Assembly (NCBI GenBank): GCA_022575985.1 | Contig: JAKSXM010000007.1 | Span: forward strand, 56,636,501-56,700,500 | DNA from: Anagrus nilaparvatae | Lineage: Eukaryota > Arthropoda > Insecta > Hymenoptera > Mymaridae | Length of the DNA stretch: 64,000 nucleotides | Direction: 5' to 3' | Shown here: positions 46,504 to 58,700 of the stretch, in pieces | Position numbering within the stretch: position 1 is the first letter of the stretch | How the letters are laid out: each line of letters begins with the position of its first letter | The notes under the pieces: generated by a model | What the model was told of the DNA's origin: nothing | Database searches by the model: none | Seen by the model: the letters and a program-made list of their open reading frames with translations, nothing else | Made by a program: the position numbers and the translations under genes

Positions 46504-47514
46504 AAAATAAAAATTAAATTAAATTAAATAATTTTAAATGTTTAATACGATTAATTTAGTAGAATAAATTGGTTAAAAAAATAGTTAAAGTAATAAAATA
46601 AAGATAAAACTAGATTTAACATTATTCAAGCAAATAAAAATTATTTAGATCTTAGATATAAAATTCATTAAATAAAATTAATGAAAAATCAGATTTTAAA
46701 AAGCATAAATAATTATTTTAAAAGAGAGATAATTATTTACAGTATCGTAGTTTTAATAATCTGTATAATAGTTATTATCGATCATTTTGTCGTGAGTTAA
46801 ATTATTCGTTATTTAAAGAACAATCAAAAAGTCTAAAAAAAAAACATTTTTAGTCTATCATCGATGTCTTAGTCTTATTTATATACCTAAAGGCTATCAC
46901 GATGTATAAATTCAACTTCCGTTTTGATCTTTTAAACATACTCTCAAGTAGCTTTAATATATATAAGTACATTTTAAATCTTAAAAATGAGGTCTGTCTT
47001 CCTTACGTCTATACCTTATAAACTAAATAAAGAATAGCCTAAAGCTTGTAAAATAAAAGATTAATCTTTTAAAAGAATAAGATTCTTGATTATTCAACTT
47101 GATTATCATTATGGGTAATTTTTTTTGCGTTATTTATTTAAGATTTATTTTAACCCTTTTTTGTAGTTAATTTAGACTGTAATTTTTACGGTAAAAACTT
47201 GTACGATTATCTTATTAAGAAAAAATTTCTAATTATTTATGTATACCTTCTTCTTATAAGATTTTTACAAAATGAGTAATATTTTTCAAAATGTATTTTA
47301 TTTTAATTAAATATTACTTATCCATTAATTTAAAAGGTATTTCAAAATTTATAAATTAAAGCTTTTAAGTAATATTAATTATTAAATAAAAGAAAAACTA
47401 ATACAAGTTTTTTTTTTTAATTATTCTCTGTTTACTTATTTACATTTACTCTTTTAATATTTATAAATTAAAAATTATTATTCAAGTCAATATACGGGGG
47501 TCAGTATGCTTTCC
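46504..47514. other. A+T-rich DNA, no gene seen
   Basis: No gene, RNA or structured repeat was recognised. Confidence 0.45.
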
Positions 47515-47632
47515 GGCCACCACCAGATTTGGTCTAGTATAGATTTCTTCGGCCGCTGATCATGAATTCCGGGTTCTTTAATTAGCAAAAGATACCTTTT
47601 AAAAGTTATATTTTTGATATATTCACTATCAT
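47515..47632 (+). repeat. fragment of the GTCGCTGAA foldback family
   Basis: It begins 'ccaccaccagatttggtcta', which is the complement of the right end of the 38-kb foldback (39,030-39,052), then 'ggccgctgatcatgaattcc', and fades after 'tttttgatatattc'. It is a solitary end. Confidence 0.6.
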
Positions 47633-48594
47633 CAAATTTGTGAAATATTATTTTGGTTGTGGCATTTTTAAATTTTGGAGGTTGACGTCATCGATCAAGT
47701 TATTGAGCACGAGGCATTACCAACCACTACTTATATTTGCGGAACCTGAATTCAGTCATTTTAATAAAATACAAGTTTGGTATCTATTTATATTAAATTC
47801 ATTGGCGACAATACAAAAGGTACAACTTTGATTACCAATTTTTTTACACTATCGAATTTATTTGCGCATTGATTTCCTCCTATTTCCTACATATATTTTT
47901 GCTTATATTACAATTATTATAACTATTGCTTTACTTTTGCCCTCGACTATCTCTCTCTCTCTCTCTCTTATCGTGAATAAATTAAGCCTAAGTACAAAGC
48001 CGATATTTTAGGCTATCATTTATAATTAAAAATATTATATTAACGTCATTAAATTTAAGTCGCGTATGCACCGCGTACATTCGCAAATATTTCGTTATCT
48101 TGTAAACTTAGCTTAAGTCATGTAAATATTAAATATTAGTCCTCAAATTAAATTCAATTTTCGTTAATAAATTTTATGCTGGTGAGAAATACTTAATTAA
48201 TTATTGTGTTTTATTTTAGTATTTATCAATTTACCTTACCTTTTTTTGAGTTTTATTTATATAAGGGTAAGTCTGTAAAAATTGTGCATTATATTATATT
48301 TGATTTGATATCTCTTATTTTATACATTTACTATTATCAGAACCTCCTGATACCCGGTACTATATTGAAAGTATAATTGCGCTATACATTTCTTATATGG
48401 CACTCCTCTGAATCTTGTTGAGGAAAAGGAGTCTTTTGAATAATTTTTGATAATTTGATTAGCCTTTTTCTAAAAAGTCTCATGACTCTAAATATTTCTT
48501 TTTATTTAATTGTAGTTGAGGAATTTTTATACATTATAAAATCGCCAATTTATAATGTGGTATTTTGACTGGTTCATCATTTCTATGAACTTGT
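47633..48594. other. possible flank of a dead gypsy element, unassigned
   Basis: This lies downstream (in minus-strand sense) of the integrase pseudogene, where the 3' end and LTR would be expected. Composition is slightly more balanced than elsewhere. It includes a (CT)n tract (47,951-47,968) and 'cgcgtatgcaccgcgtacat' at 48,062. I could not find a pair of LTRs or a TG...CA boundary, so no LTR is claimed. Confidence 0.3.
47951..47968. repeat. (CT)n microsatellite
   Basis: Nine CT units, unusual among the TA-rich simple repeats of the window. Confidence 0.85.
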
Positions 48595-49050
48595 TTATAC
48601 CTTGCCTATATGTTTTATTATTAATTCGCGAAGATTATAAAAAAATTTTATTCTATCGCGCCATACATTCGGATCAGTACTAATTACCGAGGATTTATCC
48701 ACCATTTCTATGTAACGACGCAAACTTTTCACGGGTTGGTGGTCCTTACCAAAATTTAAGAATGCGGACGAGGCTTTAGTTGTAGATTGAGTTGACGTAT
48801 TTATTGCGGCATATGTTTATCCTAATCCCTATGATCAATTCCTGCTAAGATTCTTATCACCTCCTTGATTGTTCAATTGGAACATTCCATGGGTGGTAAG
48901 GCGTGGGGTACTGACAATTTTGATGCCGTGAAATTTACGTACATCTAACTAAACTTCGGGTCAATAATAGTCACGTACGACTCTATCATATGTTCGCTCC
49001 ATTCCAAAATGTTCACTAGAAGGCTCGCAATGACACTCCCGTAGGACTCT
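48595..49050 (-). pseudogene. Ty3/gypsy integrase pseudogene with catalytic core deleted
   Basis: Read on the minus strand. At 49,050-48,958, 'RVLRECHCEPSSEHFGMERT' then 'YDRVVRDYY' and a stop where the family has Trp (Y-Y-W-P) is the start of the integrase HHCC zinc-binding region. About 48,945-48,890 gives, in another frame, 'HGIKIVSTPRLTT', resembling the end of the catalytic core. Then 'TIKEVIRILAGIDHRD', a stop in place of Trp, 'DKHMPQ', a frame change, and 'NTSTQSTTKASSAFLNFGKD' with 'HQPVKSLRRYIEMV', 'DPNVWRDRIKFFYNLRELI' reproduce the C-terminal part of gypsy integrases, to a TAA at 48,597-48,595. The CxxC half of the zinc finger and roughly 120-150 residues of core, including at least two catalytic acidic positions, are missing. 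Two Trp-to-stop changes and frameshifts make it clearly dead. Protease, RT and gag are absent. Confidence 0.78.
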
Positions 49051-49051
49051 C

Positions 49052-49287
49052 ATCCAGATTTGGATTATGTAGGTTTTTCCGGTCACTGATAACAAATTTC
49101 GAATAATTTTTAGTAAAAAATTGCGGTTAAACCCTTAAATTAGCAAGAACTATCCCTAAAAGGGGTATTTTAAAAGTATTTGTATTTTTTGAAAATTTGA
49201 AGGTAAAGTGCAAATTTCCCATTAGCAAAACCCCGAAATTTGTGACCAATGATCCAAAAAACCTATATGGACCAAACCTAGGCACTC
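49052..49287. mobile_element. small complete foldback of the GTCGCTGAA family
   Basis: The left end 'ccagatttggattatgtagg' followed by 'ggtcactgataacaaatttc' pairs with the right end 'gaaatttgtgaccaatgatc' and 'aacctatatggaccaaacct'. The centre contains 'aactatccctaaaaggggta', as in the 38-kb foldback. It truncates the gypsy pseudogene: integrase similarity stops at 49,050, next to the foldback end. Confidence 0.65.
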
Positions 49288-50449
49288 AAGTATAAAATAG
49301 ATAAAAAATACTACTTTTTAGTCTATCAGTCATAATGTCACCGGAATTTCCCTCAGCAATTTCAGTATTTGTAAAGATTAGCTGTTTGTTTTCATGACAC
49401 AAAAAGATGACCAGGTCTAGTATAGTTTGAACTTATATCATTTTCAGAATTTTATAAAACTATTGACATTTTCCAAACTGACAAGAAATCGTACTTTTTT
49501 ATATATGAAACTTCCGATAATTTTTCAAAAGTACCGTCGGCAAGCATACTTTTTACTTATTAAAGCTAATTAAAACCTTATAAAAAATAATAATAATAAT
49601 AGAAATAAATAAAATTAGTAATATAGTATATCAATAAATATAAATTCTATCTCATCTCATCTTGTTTACTTTTTATGGCGGACACAGGAACGAGGAAACG
49701 TGTAAATTCATAATGTTTAAGGAGTATACACAAGACAAGATTAATTGTATATTCTAGATTACAAGATATACCGGTTCAAATGTCGCACTGATGAACGTTA
49801 TATATATATATATATATATATATGAATGTAATATTATATGGGAACGGAACTATTACGTTCGAATATGTCATATATATGCATGTATGCATATAAAAATCAT
49901 GTTTTTTTTTTTTACAAATGATTTTACGTATCCTATTTATATTTAAATCGCAATGAGAAAAATATTAAAGGGTATATTAACAAATATATAAAAAAAAAAG
50001 TATGGAATTCCTGTAAAATTGATATTTTATCTTAATATACAAATTATAAGAAAAAAAAGAAAGAAGAAGGATATACTTAGAGTAAATAAGGTATATATAT
50101 AATTATATGGTTATAATAAAATATCTTTAAATGAATGAAATTATTTTTATGAATGTAATATTATATTATACTGTTTTACTTGTTTCTTATAAATTTTATA
50201 TAAGAAAAAATTTTAATTGAAATATCTGTATGTATACATGTTTTTATATAATTTTATAATACTGCATATATAGTATCGTTTAATTTTTATATTTTTTATT
50301 TAAATAAAGTATCCATGAGGCTAATTACGAACATCAAATCTAAAATTATGGTAGCAAAAAAATAGAAAGTTAAAAAATACCTATTATTTAAGATGATAAC
50401 GAAATAGAAGAATTTGAAAAAAATATTTTATTATCTGGAATAGTTATTA
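49288..50449. other. A+T-rich DNA, no gene seen
   Basis: (TA)n at 49,799-49,822. No gene or element is recognised. Confidence 0.5.
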
Positions 50450-50530
50450 AAAAAAGGGGGGGGTCAAATAGGACTTTAAATAGTTTCTATTTAGGGACTA
50501 GAAATTGTATGGGGTACAGGACAAAGGTTA
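50450..50530 (+). repeat. dispersed family A repeat, short copy
   Basis: An eight-base G run at 50,456-50,463 is followed by 'tcaaataggactttaaatag' and 'tttctatttagggacta'. Only the G-rich segment and one or two iterations survive, directly upstream of the LINE relic. Confidence 0.55.
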
Positions 50531-50575
50531 TTTAAAGACATTTCAAAAGAAAGGATAAAAATATTCAGTGTATTA

Positions 50576-51220
50576 AGTAGAAGCATTGCTGTTTTTGGTG
50601 TAAAAATTTGGGACTTCAAAAGATACGAAATTATTAAAATTTGCTGAAAAATATTAAAATGGGTAGTATGAATTGCTAAGAATACACCTAATTACGTGCT
50701 TAGAAGAGGAACCAAAATAACAAAGCTATGTTGTGAAAAAGTAGATAATGATAACATTCAAAAAAAAAGTATTCAAAAAAATATCCCCGAGGAGAATTTT
50801 ATGAATATCGAAAAGAAATAAAACAAGCATTATACTTGAAATCAAAATAAATCATGGTACAGTTGATAAATGGTTAAAAAAAAAAAGAAATAATTAGTGC
50901 AAAAATTACAGATGAGGGGGTTCAAATCACAATAAACAGAGATATTAAATGAATAGAAGATCAATAATTGCCGATGATATAATAGATGTGATGATAGATG
51001 ACTACTATGCAAATAATTTACTATTTTATCTATAAAAAACAGTGAATATACAAGTTATAAATAAGATTAGCATAGTTGAAAAATTAAGGAGTAGAAAATA
51101 CAGGAAAAATAATTCTAAATAGATGTATGGAATATGTACTACTGTTAAGTATTGAAACTGAAAAACACTTTTTTAAAGCATGTCCTCAGAATATAAAATT
51201 TGATATTCAATAAGCTTATT
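50576..51220 (+). pseudogene. R1-type LINE reverse transcriptase C-terminal relic
   Basis: In one frame from 50,576 to a TAA at 50,819, interrupted by two in-frame stops, the reading 'SRSIAVFGVKIWDFKRYEII', 'KILKWVV', 'NTPNYVLRRGTKITK', 'EENFMNIEKK' follows the order of the region just after the RT domain in R1-clade LINEs common in Hymenoptera (YGaeIWgwkew...LkWvLg...TPgYivREe...). About 350 bp further on, 'SIETEKHFFKACP' (about 51,147-51,186) matches the C-terminal zinc-knuckle region, where a Cys pair, E and H are conserved. Frameshifts and stops lie between. The catalytic YADD block and endonuclease are absent, so this is a 5'-truncated, long-dead copy. There is no poly-A tail at a definable point. 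Confidence 0.65.
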
Positions 51221-54200
51221 TCTAGACGGTTTAATATTTTTGATACTTTTGTTAAGGTACCAGGAACCAAGTATACTTGTTATAACATTAGATCGGCGGT
51301 TTTTAATGATTTTAATAATTAAATTTTGTATCCCCTTAATAAGATAGAAATTTGAAATTTATTTGATAATGCATTGTAGTCTTATAAAAAATAAGATAAT
51401 TTTTTTTTTAATGATGAACACTGACGTGTGGAAGTCACTATTAAAAAATAGAGAGCGTGCATATTAATACATATACACACTTACATATTTACATATATAC
51501 GCAACATTTCCACCCATCACAATTTATTACTAAACTGTAAAAAATAAGCGATTTATAGTTGGTGGGATGGAAAATATGATTTTAAGTTACATTACCAAAA
51601 AGGCTACATAAAATAAATATATTGAAGCTAAACATATAAAGCCTGATGGTTAAAGAATTAATAAATTTTAAATTTGAAGCTATGAAAATTAATTAGAATA
51701 TAAAATAATATATAAATTTTAGCAATATCATATTAGCAGAAAATTTAGCAAAAAATAATTTAATAATTACAAAAGTTACAATTATACAATTTAAAAGCTA
51801 ATATAACTGATCTAGAGCATCACTATTTCCACTAGACTGGCATGAAACCTGTAGACCTAAATAATTTTTAAGACCAATGAAGCCTCAAATCACACTACAC
51901 AATCAATAATGAGATTTATCCTTTTACAATTTAACACGATACCACTGAAAAATATCATTGTAGTTTAATATTTAAAGTTTTACAAAGTTTTGCAAGTAAA
52001 ACTTCAAACTCAACATAAAAATTTAATCTCTAAAATTTATTCTCTCTTTAATCTCTCTCTCTCTCCCTCTCTTCAAAAAGAAAGAGAAAAATAAAAACTG
52101 ATTTTATGTAAATAGCAAAATCTTTACATTGTAGTTTTAAGCTTGATTTTAGGTCAATTTGACAAAGTAGGGGCAAAGTAGTAAAAATTAATTATAAAGC
52201 AAGAAGCATAGTGAATTTTACGACCCCCCTTGACAAATCTAGACCTAAAAAGTTACATTCTAGTTAGCTAATAAATTATTTAAAAAAATTAAAATTTTTA
52301 AATTTAAATTTTGCATGTCTATAAATATTACTCATATCTCCCCTCTCTCAAAAAAAGATAAGCAAATTACATATTTAGTACCTACACTTACTTGCAAAAT
52401 TTCTACAATTATAGGTTAAGAAGATGAGATACACAACAGTTAACTACTTTAAATGGCTACCCAAAAATAAGATTTAGATACAGGAAGCTAAATGTTTAAA
52501 TAAATTTTAATTTTACTCTTAAAAAAAAAGTTGAAAACGATTTGATTACTCTTTCAAACGTCAGTTTTTATTTTTTTTGCCAAAGTGAGATAAAATAAAT
52601 CTAACAATTTTCGTTTTAATTTATTCGAATTAAATAGTACGCTCTACATATCTGGAAAATAGTTATTTTCTCACCCTAGACAAAGAAAAATTTTATACAA
52701 TTCTTGTCCATAAAAAAAGGCATGCCCCAAAAGCAGTTTACAATCCAGCATCCTCAGCTTGTCTTTATATATTATTTTACGTACGATTTAAACCATTCTT
52801 TATTTTTCTGATCATGGTTCGTTATCTACGATTTCAGATCACTTTTCCCCATCGGTGGAAATATTCTCCCAAAATAGCCCTTGCCCCTCCTAGTTATAAT
52901 TGCGTCATGTAATTTCTTCACTACCACACTTTAACTTTTAATATACTTTTTTTTTTTGAAAAAAACCATAAGTATTAAACTACATGAGTTTTTCATAACA
53001 TAATTTTCTTTTCATTTTCTGATAAAATATTTACAATATATATAACTTACAACATGTTTATATTTTAATTTTTTTCTTTTTTAAGAAACTACATTTATTT
53101 AAAATATTATAAAACATGATATTTTTAGTTATTCCTACCAATATCTGTAAATATCGCTTCATTATGTTATCAGATTATGTTTATTATTATTGCATGTATA
53201 TTCAGATTTACGTATAAACTGGAAGAAACTGCATATTATAATTTTCGTATTATAATATAAATCGAGACATTGATAACGATAAATCAATAAATATGTATAC
53301 TAGTAAGTAGTCATATTACCGAAGCCTATAAACATCTCAACTATATAGACATCATATCTTTCTATATATGGTTATATATATATATATGAAAAACAGGTAA
53401 AACGTAGATATAATATAGGCTGACTATGCAAGATTCTGGTCGCCTATATGTTTTGATGATAGGATTATAATATACCTTCTCATATATTCATAATCACGCG
53501 ATATACTACATTTAATAATCTTATATTTATACATGGTTAAATAATTCTAGTACAAGTGTATTACATATAATAACTAAAAAAAAATCTATTATCGAAGAGA
53601 AAAGTGAGAGAGTTAAACTTACTCATGAATTATATACCAAGGTCGTATGAAAGAACTTTCAAGACAAGAAAAGTCACTTAACGGTCAACGAACTACCTAA
53701 CATTAAATCTACATGTTCCTTATACAATACAACTATAATATAATTTTTCTACTACATGTTCATATTATTTTACTATTTTTACTTTTCTCACCCCCATATA
53801 TACGTATGATATTTTATCTGAATAACTGTCTTCTCTTTATTATTAGAAAATACTTGTTATTTTCTTAAACATGCTTTTGTGTATATATATATATATTTAT
53901 AATTATAGAAAGATTTTCTGTGTTAAAATTTTTAATACCCTTTTTTTGTTTTTACATATTGTTAAGTTACATTTACATGTTTAAGTAACTGTATAGAATT
54001 TTTCTTTTTAATATTATATGAAAATTTAAACATGACTTGTCAAGGATTACAAAGGGAGCTCATAATATTTAGATAGCTGGTTTTTTTCATACTTTGATGG
54101 TGCTTGTTAACCTATTTTCAAATATGTTTGTTTTTAAAGCTTAAATGAGAAAAGTTAACATGAAGATGAAAAATAATGTTCACCAAAAATGGTCGATTCA

Positions 54201-54250
54201 AATTGTACAGCTGGAACAAGACAGTCTATAAAATTATAATTGATGAATAT
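51221..54250. other. A+T-rich DNA, essentially featureless
   Basis: It holds one dispersed repeat E copy at about 52,680-52,800 ('aggcatgccccaaaagcagt', 'ttacaatccagcatcctcag'). Otherwise only A+T-rich sequence with short (TA)n and (TC)n tracts (for example 52,053-52,070). No gene, RNA or inverted element was recognised. Confidence 0.5.
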
Positions 54251-54445
54251 TAGGATAACTTTTGTTTTAAGCACAAAATTTTTTGAACATAACGAAATTT
54301 ATACACCAAAATAAGAACCTAGAATTTAGAAATTTTTTATCTTCAATAAAAAATGTACTAAAAAAAATGTATTCTAATTTTGGTGTTCAATTTTGTTTTG
54401 TTCAAAAAATTTTGTGCTTAAAACTAAGGCTATGAATATCAGGAG
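54238..54445. mobile_element. small foldback, ~200 bp
   Basis: 'gttttaagcacaaaattttt' with 'tgaaca' on the left (54,263 onward) pairs with 'tgttcaaaaaattttgtgct' and 'taaaac' on the right (to 54,426), and the pairing continues inward through 'acaccaaaataagaac' and its complement 'ttctaattttggtgt'. No ORF is present. Confidence 0.65.
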
Positions 54446-54839
54446 AAAATGGTAAAAATTTTGAAAATAAAGTTGATTTTTACGAGCCTATATTTTATGT
54501 TGACTTTATCATCACTTGTATCTCAAAAAACAAAATTAATGACATGTTAATTATTTTTTATTTCTATAATCCAAGATTTACCAGCAAAAGAGATCAAAAA
54601 AATAAAAATTTGTAAATTATATAAATATAATCAATGCTTTGAGATAAATCTGCCATCATTTATCCAACGCTTTCAAAGCTTTGAGTCTTATAGCCACTAA
54701 TATTATTTGCGATTCCCTTTCCTTTCTTAAAATTCACTATTTCCTTTTTTAGAATACCAACTATTTGGGAAGCCAATTTGCTTCTAACTTTCAAGAAATG
54801 TTATTTTAGTGAATTAATAAAGCTGCATCCTCAATATTT
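54446..54839. other. A+T-rich DNA, no gene seen
   Basis: Nothing is recognised. Confidence 0.4.
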
Positions 54840-55010
54840 TATAAGTAATTCTCTTACCGTTATAGTCAATAACTGGTCAATAAAGTGAATGCCCATTTTC
54901 GACTCAAAATGAATAAATTCCAAATTGTTGCCAAAATTACAATGTTTGACTAAAATAGGTTTTATAGGGCCAAAAAATTTTACACAAGCCTCAAATTTCC
55001 AAAAATTTGT
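54840..55010 (+). repeat. dispersed family B repeat left of the 6-kb element
   Basis: 'taattctcttaccgttatag' then 'aagtgaatgcccattttcga' and 'aaaataggttttatagggcc' are mirrored, inverted, at 61,130-61,290 on the other side of the 6-kb element. The inverted similarity therefore extends outside the proposed terminal repeats, which needs to be kept in mind when defining the element's boundary. Confidence 0.65.
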
Positions 55011-55257
55011 TATTCACGGTGACATGGAAGCGTTTTATTATTCGATCAAAATGACAAAAAAAACCGTATGATGGGGTGTTTTCTACACTAAAAAATGCCT
55101 ACGAATTTCCTATCCGGACCTTCTATCCAGCTACTTTAAGCGTTTGCTGTCAATATTTTCAAATATTTAAAAATTTATTAAATTGTTCATATTTAAAAAT
55201 TTATAAAATTTCTCAGAAAAATTTAACCAAATATTTAAAAATTTATCAAATTGCTCA

Positions 55258-55724
55258 GGGCGCGTTCACAGTGAGCTTTGTTTCGAAACTACGTATATCG
55301 AAAGAAGAGCTCCTTCGATACACCTTGTTTCGAAACAAAATTTTACTTCGCAACACCGTGCTCCAAAATACGGTAACAATCGATCGATAAAAAAGTGTGA
55401 GGCACTCACGATCAAACGATCTTTCGAGAATTTTCATGAAAACAACATCAGAATCTTTTAAAAGTTATGGAGTCATATTATACTATATTTATTGTTGTCA
55501 GCTAATTGGCATACCTAGCTATATTTTTTATTAAATATTAATTTTATTATATATATTTTAAAAAGTTTGATAGTCAGTGCCTTATACTTTTTTATTGATC
55601 GAACGTTACCGTATTTCGGAGCCTGGTGTTGCGAAGCGAAATTTTGTTTCGAAACACGGTGTTTCGAAGGAGCTCTTCTTTCGATATAGGTTGTTTCGAA
55701 ACAAAGCTCACTGTGAACATGCCC
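55258..55724. mobile_element. foldback with TTTCGAAA-rich arms
   Basis: The left arm GGGCGCGTTCACAGTGAGCT, then 'ttgtttcgaaac', pairs with the right arm 'gtttcgaaacaaagctcact' and 'gtgaacatgccc' ending at 55,724. Arms continue through 'gaagagctccttcgat' and its complement, and 'aaaatacggtaacaatcgat' with 'atcgaacgttaccgtatttc', for about 150 bp each. The palindrome TTTCGAAA recurs four or more times. The spacer is about 55,410-55,560. Frames of 60-104 codons here read through the arms and are not genes. Flanks 'gctca' and 'aaaat' show no target duplication. Confidence 0.75.
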
Positions 55725-58700
55725 AAAATTGGGTTTTTGGCTAATTGTTTCGTAGCTGGATGAAATATTTCATAGAGCTACGAAGAAAAAGAAAATTGGG
55801 TCTTTGGCTAATTATTTGGTTTCGTAGCTGGATGAAATATTTCATAGAGCTACGAAGAAAAAGAAAATTGGGTCTTTGGCTAATTATTTGGTTTCGTAGC
55901 TGGATGAAATGTTTCATAGAGCTACGAAGAAAAAGAAAATTGGGTCTTTGGCTAATTATTTGGTTTCGTAGCTGGATGAAATGTTTCATAGAGCTACGAA
56001 GAAAAAGAAAATTGGGTCTTTGGCTAATTATTTGGTTTCGTAGCTGGATGAAATGTTTCATAGAGCTACGAAGAAAAAGAAAATTGGGTCTTTGGTTAAT
56101 TATTTGGTTTCGTAGCTGGATGAAATGTTTCATAGAGCTACGAAGAAAAAGAAAATTGGGTCTTTGGCTAATTATTTGGTTTCGTAGCTGGATGAAATGT
56201 TTCATAGAGCTACGAAGAAAAAGAAAATTTGGTCTTTGGCTAATTATTTGGTTTCGTAGCTGGATGAAATGTTTCATAGAGCTACGAAGAAAAAGAAAAT
56301 TTGGTCTTTGGTTAATTATTTGGTTTCGTAGCTGGATGAAATGTTTCATAGAGCTACGAAGAAAAAGAAAATTTGGTCTTTGGTTAATTATTTAGTTTCG
56401 TAGCTGGATGAAATGTTTCATAGAGCTACGAAGAAAAAGAAAATTTGGTCTTTGGTTAATTATTTGGTTTCGTAGCTGGATGAAATGTTTCATAGAGCTG
56501 CGAAGAAAAAGAAAATTGGGTCTTTGGCTAATTATTTGGTTTCGTAGCTGGATGAAATGTTTCATAGAGCTACGAAGAAAAAGAAAATTGGGTCTTTGGC
56601 TAATTATTTGGTTTCGTAGCTGGATGAAATGTTTCATAGAGCTACGAAGAAAAAGAAAATTGGGTCTTTGGCTAATTATTTGGTTTCGTAGCTGGATGAA
56701 ATGTTTCATAGAGCTACGAAGAAAAAGAAAATTGGGTCTTTGGCTAATTATTTGGTTTCGTAGCTGGATGAAATGTTTCATAGAGCTACGAAGAAAAAGA
56801 AAATTGGGTCTTTGGCTAATTATTTGGTTTCGTAGCTGGATAAAATGTTTCATAGAGCTACGAAGAAAAAGAAAATTTGGTCTTTGGTTAATTATTTGGT
56901 TTCGTAGCTGGATGAAAAGTTTCATAGAGCTACAAAGAAAAAGAAAATTGGGTCTTTGGCTAATTATTTGGTTTCGTAGCTGGATGAAATGTTTCATAGA
57001 GCTACGAAGAAAAAGAAAATTGGATCTTTGGCTAATTATTTGGTTTCGTAGCTGGATGAAATGTTTCATAGAGCTACGAAGAAAAAGAAAATTGGATCTT
57101 TGGCTAATTATTTGGTTTCGTAGCTGGATGAAATGTTTCATAGAGCTACGAAGAAAAAGAAAATTGGGTCTTTGGCTAATTATTTGGTTTCGTAGCTGGA
57201 TGAAATATTTCATAGAGCTACGAAGAAAAAGAAAATAGGGTCTTTGGCTAATTATTTGGTTTCGTAGCTGGATGAAATGTTTCATAGAGCTACGAAGAAA
57301 AAGAAAATTGGGTCTTTGGCTAATTATTTGGTTTCGTAGCTGGATAAAATGTTTCATAGAGCTACGAAGAAAAAGAAAATTGGGTCTTTGGTAATTATTT
57401 GGTTTCGTAGCTGGATGAAATATTTCATAGAGCTACGAAGAAAAAGAAAATGGGGTCTTTGGCTAATTATTTGGTTTCGTAGCTGGATGAAATGTTTCAT
57501 AGAGCTACGAAGAAAAAGAAAATGGGGTCTTTGGCTAATTATTTGGTTTCGTAGCTGGATGAAATGTTTCATAGAGCTACGAAGAAAAAGAAAATGGGGT
57601 CTTTGGTTAATTATTTGGTTTCGTAGCTGGATGAAATGTTTCATAGAGCTACGAAGAAAAAGAAAATTTGGTCTTTGGTTAATTATTTGGTTTCGTAGCT
57701 GGATGAAATGTTTCATAGAGCTACGAAGAAAAAGAAAATTGGGTCTTTGGTTAATTATTTGGTTTCGTAGCTGGATGAAATGTTTCATAGAGCTACGAAG
57801 AAAAAGAAAATTGGGTCTTTGGTTAATTATTTGGTTTCGTAGCTGGATGAAAAGTTTCATAGAGCTACGAAGAAAAAGAAAATTTGGTCTTTGGTTAATT
57901 ATTTGGTTTCGTAGCTGGATGAAATGTTTCATAGAGCTACGAAGAAAAAGAAAATTGGGTCTTTGGATAATTATTTGGTTTCGTAGCTGGATGAAATGTT
58001 TCATAGAGCTACGAAGAAAAAGAAAATTGGGTCTTTGGCTAATTATTTGGTTTCGTAGCTGGATGAAATGTTTCATAGAGCTACGAAGAAAAAGAAAATT
58101 GGGTCTTTGGCTAATTATTTGGTTTCGTAGCTGGATGAAATGTTTCATAGAGCTACGAAGAAAAAGAAAATTGGGTCTTTGGCTAATTATTTGGTTTCGT
58201 AGCTGGATAAAATGTTTCATAGAGCTACGAAGAAAAAGAAAATTGGGTCTTTGGCTAATTATTTGGTTTCGTAGCTGGATGAAATGTTTCATAGAGCTAC
58301 GAAGAAATAGAAAATTGGGTCTATGGCTAATTATTTGGTTTCGTAGCTGGATGAAATGTTTCATAGAGCTACGAAGAAAAAGAAAATTGGGTCTTTGGCT
58401 AATTATTTGGTTTCGTAGCTGGATGAAATGTTTCATAGAGCTACGAAGAAAAAGAAAATTGGGTCTTTGGCTAATTATTTGGTTTCGTAGCTGGATGAAA
58501 TGTTTCATAGAGCTACGAAGAAAAAGAAAATTGGGTCTTTGGCTAATTATTTGGTTTCGTAGCTGGATGAAATATTTCATAGAGCTACGAAGAAAAAGAG
58601 AATGGGGTCTTTGGCTAATTATTTGGTTTCGTAGCTGGATGAAATGTTTCATAGAGCTACGAAGAAAAAGAAAATGGGGTCTTTGGCTAATTATTTGGTT

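Noticed and set aside
47633..48594. LTR of the gypsy relic
   Set aside because: There is no TG...CA bounded pair of direct repeats and no primer-binding or polypurine site that I can place.
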